This document shows, in pieces, positions 24,728-32,174 of a DNA stretch of 32,202 bases. Position 1 is the first letter of the stretch. Each line of letters begins with the position of its first letter. The notes under the pieces were generated by a model. It had not been told where the DNA came from and did no database searches. It saw nothing but the letters and a program-made list of their open reading frames with translations. A program made the translations under genes and the position numbers. Origin of the DNA: Bacteroidales bacterium (GTDB lineage: Bacteria > Bacteroidota > Bacteroidia > Bacteroidales > F082). Location: positions 1 to 32,202 of the forward strand of contig JAFYNK010000008.1 of NCBI GenBank assembly GCA_017548125.1, written 5' to 3'.

Positions 24728-25064
24728 AACCATTTATTATCTTAAGACAACCCGATGAGATATGTTTAATTTTGTTTTGAAGCTCAATTCGTGTTGCTTT
24801 ATCGCACAAATTAAAATCTTCACACAAATACAACATCGAACTAACCTCAGCACAACTACCTCTAGAAACTTTTAAATGAAAAATAAACCTCGCCGTAGAT
24901 CCTGAATCCAAGCCCTCTGCAATATTATTCATAATACTAACCACAGCCCTTTGAATCTGATCTTTGAACCCATAATCTTTACATACAGACATCATTTTAT
25001 AAACATCATTCACAAGACTCCTCGACATCTGCCAAATGTACATTTCTTCAATACTTTTTATCAT
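24714..25064 (-). CDS. four helix bundle protein (S23 / 23S rRNA intervening-sequence family)
   Basis: This 116-residue helical protein fits the S23 four-helix-bundle family in length and pattern. Its N-terminal IEEMYIWQMSRSLVNDVYKM, the central FKDQIQRAVVSIMNNIAEGLD and FHLKVSRGSCAEVSSMLYL match the usual helices. The family was named from rRNA intervening sequences, but most members are free-standing genes of unknown role; some relatives (Avd) work in diversity-generating retroelements. No rRNA or reverse transcriptase lies nearby. The gene is enclosed by two blocks of 9-bp repeats starting with the same 22-base stretch, and its last codons (KRE, stop) come from the left block. No -7 box was recognised. 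Confidence 0.9.
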   Translation of the reverse strand: MIKSIEEMYIWQMSRSLVNDVYKMMSVCKDYGFKDQIQRAVVSIMNNIAEGLDSGSTARFIFHLKVSRGSCAEVSSMLYLCEDFNLCDKATRIELQNKIKHISSGCLKIINGYKRE

Positions 25065-25170
25065 AATTTTAATTTTTGCAGTTACTCAATCATTATAACT
25101 AAATAATTATCAATTTATTATAGTTAAAAATAATTAACATTCATCTATACCAAACAACCCCATCACCTTC

Positions 25171-25242
25171 CCCTTTATTTCCTCTTATCCCTCTATACCC
25201 TCTTATTCCTCCACACCCTCTTATTCCTCTCAATCCTCTAAA
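25171..25242 (+). repeat. 9-bp tandem repeat (ccctcttat), 8 units
   Basis: Eight consecutive nonamers run from ccctttatt to tcctctaaa. The array begins with a 22-base stretch (25164-25185) also found, with one mismatch, at 24658-24679. It ends 9 bases before the -7 box of the glycosyltransferase gene. Confidence 0.85.
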
Positions 25243-25251
25243 AAAAAATCG

Positions 25252-25259
25252 TATCTTTG
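25252..25259 (+). promoter_or_regulatory. Bacteroidota -7 box (TATCTTTG) for the glycosyltransferase gene
   Basis: TATCTTTG lies 22 bases before the TTG start at 25282 and directly downstream of the 9-bp repeat block. Confidence 0.65.
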
Positions 25260-25281
25260 CAGAAATTTTAAAAACAATATT

Positions 25282-26358
25282 TTGGGGAAGAATATATTAA
25301 TATGTCCGTTGAATTGGGGATTGGGTCATGCTACACGCTGCGTCCCTATAATAAAAGGGCTCTTGGATTTGGGACAGAATCCTATCATCGCTGCCGACAA
25401 AGCGCCTTTATCGTTTCTGCAAAAAGCATTTCCTGAATTGGAAATAATAAAACTTCCAGGTTTCGACCCTATCTACAGCAAAGGTAACTCTCAGGTTTTC
25501 AAGCTGCTGACTTCACTACCTACCGCTTTCTCCGACTTCAAGAAAGAACATCACGACATCGAATCAATCGTAAAAGACTATAATATCGACGCTGTCATTT
25601 CCGACAACAGATTCGGCTGCTGGAGCAAAAACGCTCACTCTGTATTCATGACGCATCAGCTTCATATTCAGACACCTAGCCTATTCAAATGGACTTATCC
25701 TCTTATCAACAAAATCAACAACAGCTACATCAAGCATTATGATGAATTATGGATTCCTGACAACGAAGACGAGCCTTCTCTATCAGGGATACTGGCTCAT
25801 CCTGCCGATGTAAAAATAAAGACGTCTTATATAGGGCTGCTGAGCCGCTTCTCTACCGCGATACAAGAAGATGAAAAAGACATCGACTATCTAGTAATAC
25901 TATCAGGACCTGAGCCACAACGCAGCATCTTTGAAAATATAATAGTAAAACAAGCCAACGAAGTTGAAGGAAGAATCGTGGTATTAAGAGCCAAGCCCAA
26001 CCAAAACGACTCTCCTTACAACATCCCAGAAAACGTAACGTTCTTCAACCATGCCGACGACGATTTCTTCATAGAACTTATATCTAAGTCTAAAAACATC
26101 ATCTGCCGCGGCGGCTATTCATCCTTGATGGATTTGATAAGCCTGAACAGAAACGCATATCTCGTCCCTACTCCAGGACAGACCGAACAAGAATATCTCG
26201 CTGATTATCTTACTAAAAAAGGATTGTTCAACAGTTGCAGACAAAAAAACTTCAAGCTCAAGAACGTCAGCAGCCAACAGACATCGGTCAGCAGTCATTT
26301 CTCGAAAGTGAACAACCATCTTGAGGATTTTTTAGAGAATTGGCTTAACAGTTTTTAA
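25282..26358 (+). CDS. glycosyltransferase family protein (MurG-like GT-B fold)
   Basis: The 358-residue protein starts KNILICPLNWGLGHATRCVP, the nucleotide-sugar transferase start with a GLGHATR loop as in the MurG / Glyco_tran_28 clan. The C-terminal half has the donor-site pattern IICRGGYSSLMDLISLNRNAYLVPTPGQTEQEYLADYL, typical of GT-B enzymes that use UDP-sugars. It has no signal peptide or membrane segment, so it acts at the cytoplasmic face. The acceptor is unknown; it is not MurG itself by gene context. The start is TTG (25282), which keeps the conserved N-terminal strand. It has its own promoter and is followed by lgt, which also has one. Confidence 0.85.
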   Translation: MGKNILICPLNWGLGHATRCVPIIKGLLDLGQNPIIAADKAPLSFLQKAFPELEIIKLPGFDPIYSKGNSQVFKLLTSLPTAFSDFKKEHHDIESIVKDYNIDAVISDNRFGCWSKNAHSVFMTHQLHIQTPSLFKWTYPLINKINNSYIKHYDELWIPDNEDEPSLSGILAHPADVKIKTSYIGLLSRFSTAIQEDEKDIDYLVILSGPEPQRSIFENIIVKQANEVEGRIVVLRAKPNQNDSPYNIPENVTFFNHADDDFFIELISKSKNIICRGGYSSLMDLISLNRNAYLVPTPGQTEQEYLADYLTKKGLFNSCRQKNFKLKNVSSQQTSVSSHFSKVNNHLEDFLENWLNSF

Positions 26359-26365
26359 AAAAAAT

Positions 26366-26373
26366 TATTTTTG
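26366..26373 (+). promoter_or_regulatory. Bacteroidota -7 box (TATTTTTG) for lgt
   Basis: TATTTTTG lies 16 bases before the lgt ATG, within the 31-base gap after the glycosyltransferase gene. Confidence 0.6.
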
Positions 26374-26389
26374 CAAAAAATTAAATATC

Positions 26390-27208
26390 ATGTTACTTAA
26401 TTATGTCGTTTGGGATGTAAATCCTTATATCTTCCACATTGGCGAACGCCCTATCGCATGGTACGGACTTTTATGGGCAATGGTTTTTCTTGTAGGTTAT
26501 TACATCATGAAAAACATTTACAAGAGAGAGAAAATAGGCGAAGACCAGCTTGATAAGCTATTGATGTATATGATGGTTTCGACTATAGCCGGCGCTCGTT
26601 TAGGACATTGTCTATTTTATGAACCAGAATATTATTTTGCAGACCCCATCAAATTTCTATACGTATGGGAAGGCGGACTCGCAAGTCACGGCGGCGCCAT
26701 AGGAATCTTAATAGGACTTTACATTTATGCTAAAAAAGTCAACAAGCCATACATCTGGATCTTAGACAGAATAGTGATACCTGCAGCCATCGGAGGCGCC
26801 TTCATACGCATGGGAAATCTCATGAACTCAGAGATTTACGGCCAGCCGACAACACTTCCTTGGGGATTTAAATTCGTGAGAGACTATCCTATCGGAATGC
26901 CTATAGAAAACATCCCAGCCTGTCATCCTACACAGATTTACGAAGCGCTCTTCTGCATAGCCGTCTTCATTTACCTCTTATACGCTTACTATAAAAAAGA
27001 CATGGGCGAAAGACGCCCGGGTTTCATGTTCGGAATATTTTTAATAGTAGTATTCGGTTCAAGAATATTGATAGAATTCATCAAAAACCATCAAGTAGCC
27101 TTCGAAGACAATATGACGCTGGATATGGGACAATGGCTCAGCATTCCTTTTGTCATCACAGGAATCTGGCTGGTGTTTTTTAAAAAGCATAAAGGCTCAA
27201 AGGCTTAG
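26390..27208 (+). CDS. lgt: prolipoprotein diacylglyceryl transferase
   Basis: Lgt (272 aa) attaches diacylglycerol from phosphatidylglycerol to the lipobox cysteine of prolipoproteins. It has about seven membrane segments. Signature stretches are IAWYGLLWAMVFLVGYYI, GARLGHCLFYEPEYYF, EGGLASHGGAIGI and the Lgt motif GGAFIRMGNLMNSEIYGQP. The final residues KGSKA and the TAG stop are encoded by short 9-bp-like repeats that continue downstream, so the C-terminal tail may be variable. Lipoproteins in this window (the one at 28804 and possibly LptD) would be its substrates. Confidence 0.97.
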   Translation: MLLNYVVWDVNPYIFHIGERPIAWYGLLWAMVFLVGYYIMKNIYKREKIGEDQLDKLLMYMMVSTIAGARLGHCLFYEPEYYFADPIKFLYVWEGGLASHGGAIGILIGLYIYAKKVNKPYIWILDRIVIPAAIGGAFIRMGNLMNSEIYGQPTTLPWGFKFVRDYPIGMPIENIPACHPTQIYEALFCIAVFIYLLYAYYKKDMGERRPGFMFGIFLIVVFGSRILIEFIKNHQVAFEDNMTLDMGQWLSIPFVITGIWLVFFKKHKGSKA

Positions 27209-27225
27209 AGAGATTAAAATAAAAA

Positions 27226-27262
27226 GAGAGAGATTAAAGGTTCTACACCTCTAATCCCTCTC
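27226..27262. terminator. imperfect hairpin between convergent lgt and T9SS gene
   Basis: The stem gagagagattaaagg (27226-27240) pairs with cctctaatccctctc (27248-27262) at 13 of 15 positions, with a 7-base loop. It has no T run and consists of repeat-like purine and pyrimidine units. It may act as a shared 3' end for both convergent genes. Confidence 0.5.
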
Positions 27263-27301
27263 AAGCCTCAGCACATCAATGCCTCAAGCACATCAAACGC
27301 T

Positions 27302-28786
27302 CTATCTAATCGCAACCTTTTCCGTAAATGTTTCGCCGTTTTCCATAACGACTTTCATCATGTAGATTCCGTTTGACAGACCGTTGACGTTGATAGTCTC
27401 CATATTGAAGTTCTGTTCGTGATACAGTTTGCCGTCCATGCCGTATATCTCTACCTTTTCAGCATTGACGTCTGGAAAATAACGTATGTTGAGAACATCA
27501 GATGTTGGGTTAGGATAGAAGCTGTATGAACGGATGTCGTTAGAATGCTCATAAATAACAGTGCCTTTGTTTTGAATTATATAACAACAAGATGATATTG
27601 ATAGTATATTACGACCAACAAGAACCAAGCCTCCGTTTTTGAGTGAACATATATCATATATAAATAGTGGATAATATTTAGAAGAATCATATAGACACTC
27701 CCATTGCAGATTTAAGTTGTCATCAAGAAAATATACGTATGACGAATACACATTATTACTTATATTTTTCAAGTTCCATACTAAATACACACAACCAGTA
27801 TCGTTTTTTTCTATACAAAGATTATTATTTACATACACCTCGTATGCCCCTATATTATAGTGAGGTGTTGTATATAAATCAATAATATTGAAGTCTTTGT
27901 CGAACCTAGTTAGTGTAATGCAAACATCTGTACCATAATAGACAAAAGCTTCGCTGGCCATAATAAAACCACCTTCCTCTAAGCCAACAACATGCGTATT
28001 GTCAGTTGATCTAAACTTGTAATTTTCAACTTGTTCAATATGTCTTATATCAATAGTATTAAGGTCTTCATCTAAAACAGCTATTAATTTTGAGCAATCT
28101 GATTCTATCCATTCACCATTCTGCGAATTTACTTTATAATACACTACTCCATATCGAAGAGGGCTTTCATTAAGCACAAAAAAAGGATTTTTGGTAATAC
28201 ACATTCCTTCTAATTCATCAGAATCGAATTGCTTGTAAGAAAGGACCTTGCCATATATATCCATTCGTATATAAGAGACAACATCTGTGTATTCTTTATA
28301 ACTACCCCATACCAGAAATTCATTTTTATTGTTAAAATATATCCGATAATGTTTAAGATTAATGTCACTATATGGGATTCTAACATCTATTTCATTAGTA
28401 ATCTCCAAATTACCATTGAAAAATATTGCATTGTAATAGTAAAAACCGTCTTCTTCATTTAAATAAAAACCTCCAAGAGTATAGTTGTCATTCTCAAAAG
28501 GATTTTTAATTAACCGGCTATATGAGCTTATGTTTGTAAAGTCAACAATGGCAGAATCAAGTAATTCTGCCATTTGATTGAATTTTAACATTTCAACTCC
28601 ACAAAAAACATTATTTTTATAATATTTTTCAAACACTATCACATCTTTATCATCAGTCTCTATTGTGTTATTATATAAACGGATGTCGTTTTCGCTTAAC
28701 GCAGCTTCTTCATATTTGTAACAAGTCTGAGACGAAAGGTTAATGCCCAATAACAATAGAAATACGATCAATAGTATTTTTTTCAT
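27302..28786 (-). CDS. secreted protein with T9SS type A sorting domain
   Basis: The 494-residue protein has a signal peptide (residues 1-20, ending NLSSQ). A long beta-rich body of about 400 residues has repeats of aromatic and hydrophobic strands that could form a beta-propeller. The C-terminal sorting domain (about 422-494) starts SFYPNPTSDVLNIRYFP and ends SNGIYMMKVVMENGETFTEKVAIR. I recognise no enzyme motif in the body. It starts 17 bases after the lipoprotein gene, so the two are probably cotranscribed. It would reach the cell surface or medium by the type IX system, for which porG is in this window. Confidence 0.88.
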   Translation of the reverse strand: MKKILLIVFLLLLGINLSSQTCYKYEEAALSENDIRLYNNTIETDDKDVIVFEKYYKNNVFCGVEMLKFNQMAELLDSAIVDFTNISSYSRLIKNPFENDNYTLGGFYLNEEDGFYYYNAIFFNGNLEITNEIDVRIPYSDINLKHYRIYFNNKNEFLVWGSYKEYTDVVSYIRMDIYGKVLSYKQFDSDELEGMCITKNPFFVLNESPLRYGVVYYKVNSQNGEWIESDCSKLIAVLDEDLNTIDIRHIEQVENYKFRSTDNTHVVGLEEGGFIMASEAFVYYGTDVCITLTRFDKDFNIIDLYTTPHYNIGAYEVYVNNNLCIEKNDTGCVYLVWNLKNISNNVYSSYVYFLDDNLNLQWECLYDSSKYYPLFIYDICSLKNGGLVLVGRNILSISSCCYIIQNKGTVIYEHSNDIRSYSFYPNPTSDVLNIRYFPDVNAEKVEIYGMDGKLYHEQNFNMETINVNGLSNGIYMMKVVMENGETFTEKVAIR

Positions 28787-28803
28787 GATAAAAATATTTT
28801 AAA

Positions 28804-29811
28804 TTAATGAAAAGGTATCTGTGGCGTTTGTGTAACATATGCCTCTCCGTAATTGATGTAAAGATTATGATAGTACATCATACATTCTCTATCTTGCGTA
28901 TTAGGTATTATAGAAATAGAAATATATGAATATGTAGTAGTTGCAACTCCATTGTGAAATTCAGGATTACTTGGATTGTATCTGTCAATTAAATCAAGAT
29001 ATGAGTCAAGATAATAAATAATCTCTTCTTTACCTAATCTCTTGTAAAACCCATAATCAGTCCAAAATATTTTGTTTCCAAGATAATCGATTGAATAGTT
29101 TAAATGCTTTGTGTGCGTTACAATATAATAAATCCTCTGACTAGGATCTGTATTAAGCGTTGGTTTGAAATGGTTAATAAAACATTTCAATACCTCTATA
29201 GCTTCGGTACACCATAAATAAGAACTATTATAAGGAATTATTGAATCAAGCATATTAATGTCAGATTCATTCAAATAATGATATTCTGTATCATAATTGG
29301 ATATTGCAACCACAGTCCTTACCGTAGTAGTACCTCTTAACGATTCATCTTGAATCATTGGAGCAATGAACAAAATGTTTTTGTTTTCTAAATCGTTTGA
29401 ATTATAAATACCAAGTACTTTTGTAGAAATATCCTGCAATGATTCATTGATTTCGTTCAATGAAATGTATCCATCATTTACATTGATAGTGGTAACAATT
29501 GTATCGTAAACAATCTGTGTTTTGTTTACATTTGCATTACTGAATAGAAAATTTAAGCATGCTGAGATATGCCATTGTGCATCTTCCACCGTCATCGGCT
29601 GGGCGTCTCGAGTTGGTGACTTGATTTCCTTCAGGAAATTAGTCAGATATGAATCCATATCACCAATGTTTCTTGGATTAAAGGCTGATGCTTCTGTCTT
29701 TTGTGTTTGAGGCGTTCTTGATGTCCTATCTGGATTGGTTAATTCATCTTTTTTACAGGCTTGAAATGCCATTACAGAGATAGCTATAATTAATAAAACG
29801 TATTTTTTCAT
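28804..29811 (-). CDS. hypothetical lipoprotein
   Basis: This 335-residue protein has a lipoprotein signal (residues 1-18) with lipobox FQAC and the modified cysteine at C19, followed by KKDEL. A threonine/proline-rich linker (about 25-55) leads into a mixed helix/strand domain with no motif I recognise. The +2 lysines fit the short K/D-rich stretch seen after the cysteine of many Bacteroidota lipoproteins, but do not prove surface export. It follows the DUF3244 gene (162 bases, holding a strong hairpin) and precedes the T9SS gene by 17 bases. Confidence 0.8.
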   Translation of the reverse strand: MKKYVLLIIAISVMAFQACKKDELTNPDRTSRTPQTQKTEASAFNPRNIGDMDSYLTNFLKEIKSPTRDAQPMTVEDAQWHISACLNFLFSNANVNKTQIVYDTIVTTINVNDGYISLNEINESLQDISTKVLGIYNSNDLENKNILFIAPMIQDESLRGTTTVRTVVAISNYDTEYHYLNESDINMLDSIIPYNSSYLWCTEAIEVLKCFINHFKPTLNTDPSQRIYYIVTHTKHLNYSIDYLGNKIFWTDYGFYKRLGKEEIIYYLDSYLDLIDRYNPSNPEFHNGVATTTYSYISISIIPNTQDRECMMYYHNLYINYGEAYVTQTPQIPFH

Positions 29812-29859
29812 GATATATAGATTTTAATGATTAATAATTGAAATTAAAAACTATTTTAA

Positions 29860-29905
29860 CGTCTCTGTAAATAACACTTTCAAGCGAATCTCCTTTACAG
29901 AGACG
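29860..29905 (-). other. strong hairpin upstream of the lipoprotein gene
   Basis: A perfect 12-bp inverted repeat, cgtctctgtaaa (29860-29871) with tttacagagacg (29894-29905), has a 22-base loop. A second pairing is possible between actttc (29876-29881) and gaaagt (29905-29910). On the minus strand it lies in the leader of the lipoprotein gene, about 50 bases before its start, and after the DUF3244 stop. It lacks a clean T run, so it may be an attenuator, a processing site or a protein-binding site. Confidence 0.75.
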
Positions 29906-29957
29906 AAAGTTTGATGAACTTGTTCTTCCCTAATATGTAAATGTTAATCATCATAAC

Positions 29958-29985
29958 TTTCAATTTTCATTTTTCAATTTTCTAC
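29958..29985 (+). repeat. 7-bp tandem repeat (tttcaat), 4 units, covering the DUF3244 stop
   Basis: Units are tttcaat, tttcatt, tttcaat and tttctac. The TGA stop and last codons of the DUF3244 gene (29974 onward) lie inside. It is the same heptamer family as at 15043. Confidence 0.8.
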
Positions 29986-30342
29986 TCTAAAGTATCCATA
30001 ATACTGCTCGCCATTGCTTAATGTGATGTCCATTCTGTAGTAGCCAGCATCATTAATAAAGAATGTAGCGTAATCTGGTGTTGAGAAGACATTCTCTCTA
30101 TCGATATAGACACCATTGGAATCCTTAATGATAATATGCGCTATTCCCACATTATCGTTAAAGGTGATAGTTAAAGTGTGACCGGTAATGTCAGCGGAGA
30201 TGGTTTCGGAACGGTCTGTTTGACCGTTAACGGTGTTCTCTTTTGTTGCTATAACATCTACTTTTTCTTTTGAGGAATTTTCATTTGCTCCTGCTATTAT
30301 CCCTAACTGGAGCAGTACAATTAAAGCGATGAATTTTTTCAT
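29974..30342 (-). CDS. DUF3244 small secreted protein
   Basis: From ATG 30342 the protein has 122 residues: a signal peptide (MKKFIALIVLLQLGIIAGA) and one immunoglobulin-like beta sandwich with the DUF3244 look (ADITGHTLTITFNDNVGIAHIIIKDSNG, GYYRMDITLSNGEQYYGYF). An upstream in-frame ATG (30366) would add eight residues before the signal peptide. A near-consensus -7 box (TTCCTTTG, one mismatch) ends two bases before that ATG, so transcription probably starts after it; I prefer the internal start. It lies directly downstream of the TPR regulator gene. Such proteins are common next to Bacteroidales membrane regulators, but no function is known. Confidence 0.82.
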   Translation of the reverse strand: MKKFIALIVLLQLGIIAGANENSSKEKVDVIATKENTVNGQTDRSETISADITGHTLTITFNDNVGIAHIIIKDSNGVYIDRENVFSTPDYATFFINDAGYYRMDITLSNGEQYYGYFRVEN

Positions 30343-30470
30343 AATTGTTTGATTTAAAAATCTCATCGCAAAGGAAAAGACTAATTACTCTGATGTCAAG
30401 AAAAATTATGTTACATTTTGTTACATCTTACACATAGGTAGGGTAAACATTTGATAATCAACAGTTACAA

Positions 30471-32174
30471 TTATCTTATAGTTTTGAGGAATGTCAACAA
30501 ATCATCATTATCTTTAAGATTCATATATGATTTTATCGTCTTTATTCTCAACCAAACGGTTTTGCGCGTTCTACCCATAAGGTAAGAAGTGCCATTTACG
30601 CTAATATTAAGCATAGATAAACATATATAATACATGTCATTATTATTAAGTTGTGGATATAGTTCCTTCAACTTTTTGAGAATATTATTGAGATTTTCAT
30701 TTGCGGAATCCACTAACAATGACAAATCAGCAGCTGATAATGCTGTATATCGTTCTTCTTTCTCGTTTAAAATCTTTTTGCATATATTGCAATTGTAATA
30801 TGACTCAAAATCCATAGTCGTGACTTGTTCTTTTTCATAGATGTAATTTTGAATCTCATTACTCTGCTTCTTTATTATTTCATCCTTTTTCTCAATAGCC
30901 TTCTTATATTCGCCTACTAATTGTTCTTTTTGGCTTATGATGATGTCTTTGTTATCAATATCATTAGCATAACCGTCTATTTCCTTTTTTAATTTATCGT
31001 TCTGTTTCTTATGATTATACCTAATATATATAATTACAAACGTTACTACAACTAAAACGATAATGCTAATTGCTATTATTTTATTTCTGGCTTTCTTTTT
31101 AGCTGTTGTAATTTCCTTATCAGCTTTCCTTTCATTATAATCATTATAAAGAACCTGAAGCTTAGACTTGTCAACTTCTTTATTTATATTGTTAAAAAAT
31201 AATTTTGAAGATAAATTATCATAATATGCTTTCTTTTCATAATCACCTATAGAATCGTATATGGCGGAAAGTGTTGTAGTAAATGCAAGTTTTTTGGTTA
31301 TAATATTGTTATCCAAACTTTCTTCCAAATAATAAAGAGCAGAGTCGTATGACTTGTTATTATAATACATGTTGCCCAAAGTATAATGATAAGAATATTT
31401 TACGTTTTCATTATCTATTTTATTCAAATTATTTTTCAATATCATAAATGCACTATCAAATTCATATTTGTGAAAATACATAATTTGAGCAATGCATTTT
31501 TCTACATCTAACTTATTATTTGTATTTTCACTGGTTTTCAATGATTTGTTATAATAATACAAAGCGCTATCTACATTGTTGAGTAATTGGTAAGAATTTC
31601 CTATGTACTTATATGTTCGTGCCGTTGAAAGAGTATTATTCAAATTATTCGAATAATTTAATGCTTTTTTATTATTAGCTATAGATATATCACAATAATT
31701 AGCATCATAAAATATTTCTCCTAATCTGGTATGAATAAGATAAATAAATCTTATCTTTTCATAATTCTCCGGATTGTCAACAGACTTCTTTCCTTTTGCC
31801 TTTAGACTTTTGTCATTAGCCATCATTTCTTCCATAATTTCCAAAGCGATGAGATAATGCTCGCAGGCACCAACAATATCGTCTTTTTCGGTGAGACCCA
31901 CGGCGTGGTAGTAATGCGCTTTAGCGCATTGATAATTAGGAATTAGGAATGTGGAATTAGGAATTGCTTTTCGTCTGCCATAATTCCTAATTGCTAATTC
32001 CTCATTCCTAATTGAATCATAGAACTCCATCGCTGCTTTTACTTCGTCGAAATTGTATTGAGGGAGATAGTTTTTATATAAGGAGTCTGCTATACGAATC
32101 TGGGATTCGTGGAAAGACGCAGAGTCGCCGAGATACTGAGACTCCGAGGTCGTTTGGGGAGAAGTCACCGACAA
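30471..32174 (-). CDS. TPR-containing membrane regulator with C-terminal helix-turn-helix (5'-partial)
   Basis: TPR repeats occupy about residues 80-330 (for example ARTYKYIGNSYQLLNNVDSA and YHYTLGNMYYNNKSYDSALY). One membrane segment (about 363-384, IIAISIIVLVVVTFVIIYI) is followed by a coiled coil (about 390-445) and a C-terminal helical domain (about 505-567) that resembles the DNA-binding end of Bacteroidota TPR-HTH regulators. The frame stays open to the window end and has no signal peptide or ATG; 32174 is a TTG inside repeat sequence, so the true start lies outside. Residues about 55-82 are translated from a palindromic 7-bp repeat and split the N-terminal helical region. It heads a minus-strand block with DUF3244, a lipoprotein and a T9SS gene, possible targets. 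Confidence 0.82.
   Translation of the reverse strand: MSVTSPQTTSESQYLGDSASFHESQIRIADSLYKNYLPQYNFDEVKAAMEFYDSIRNEELAIRNYGRRKAIPNSTFLIPNYQCAKAHYYHAVGLTEKDDIVGACEHYLIALEIMEEMMANDKSLKAKGKKSVDNPENYEKIRFIYLIHTRLGEIFYDANYCDISIANNKKALNYSNNLNNTLSTARTYKYIGNSYQLLNNVDSALYYYNKSLKTSENTNNKLDVEKCIAQIMYFHKYEFDSAFMILKNNLNKIDNENVKYSYHYTLGNMYYNNKSYDSALYYLEESLDNNIITKKLAFTTTLSAIYDSIGDYEKKAYYDNLSSKLFFNNINKEVDKSKLQVLYNDYNERKADKEITTAKKKARNKIIAISIIVLVVVTFVIIYIRYNHKKQNDKLKKEIDGYANDIDNKDIIISQKEQLVGEYKKAIEKKDEIIKKQSNEIQNYIYEKEQVTTMDFESYYNCNICKKILNEKEERYTALSAADLSLLVDSANENLNNILKKLKELYPQLNNNDMYYICLSMLNISVNGTSYLMGRTRKTVWLRIKTIKSYMNLKDNDDLLTFLKTIR
31934..32014 (+). repeat. palindromic 7-bp repeat pair inside a coding sequence
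   Basis: The left arm has heptamers ttaggaa, ttaggaa, tgtggaa, ttaggaa (31936-31963). The right arm has the inverted units ttcctaa, ttgctaa, ttcctca, ttcctaa (31984-32011). The arms are separated by about 20 bases. The array lies in frame in the regulator gene and encodes an I/N/P/R-rich insert. Confidence 0.85.

Noticed and set aside
24714-25064. Avd-like protein of a diversity-generating retroelement, or rRNA intervening sequence
   Set aside because: No reverse transcriptase, template/variable repeat or rRNA gene is in the window; a free-standing S23-family gene is the simpler call.
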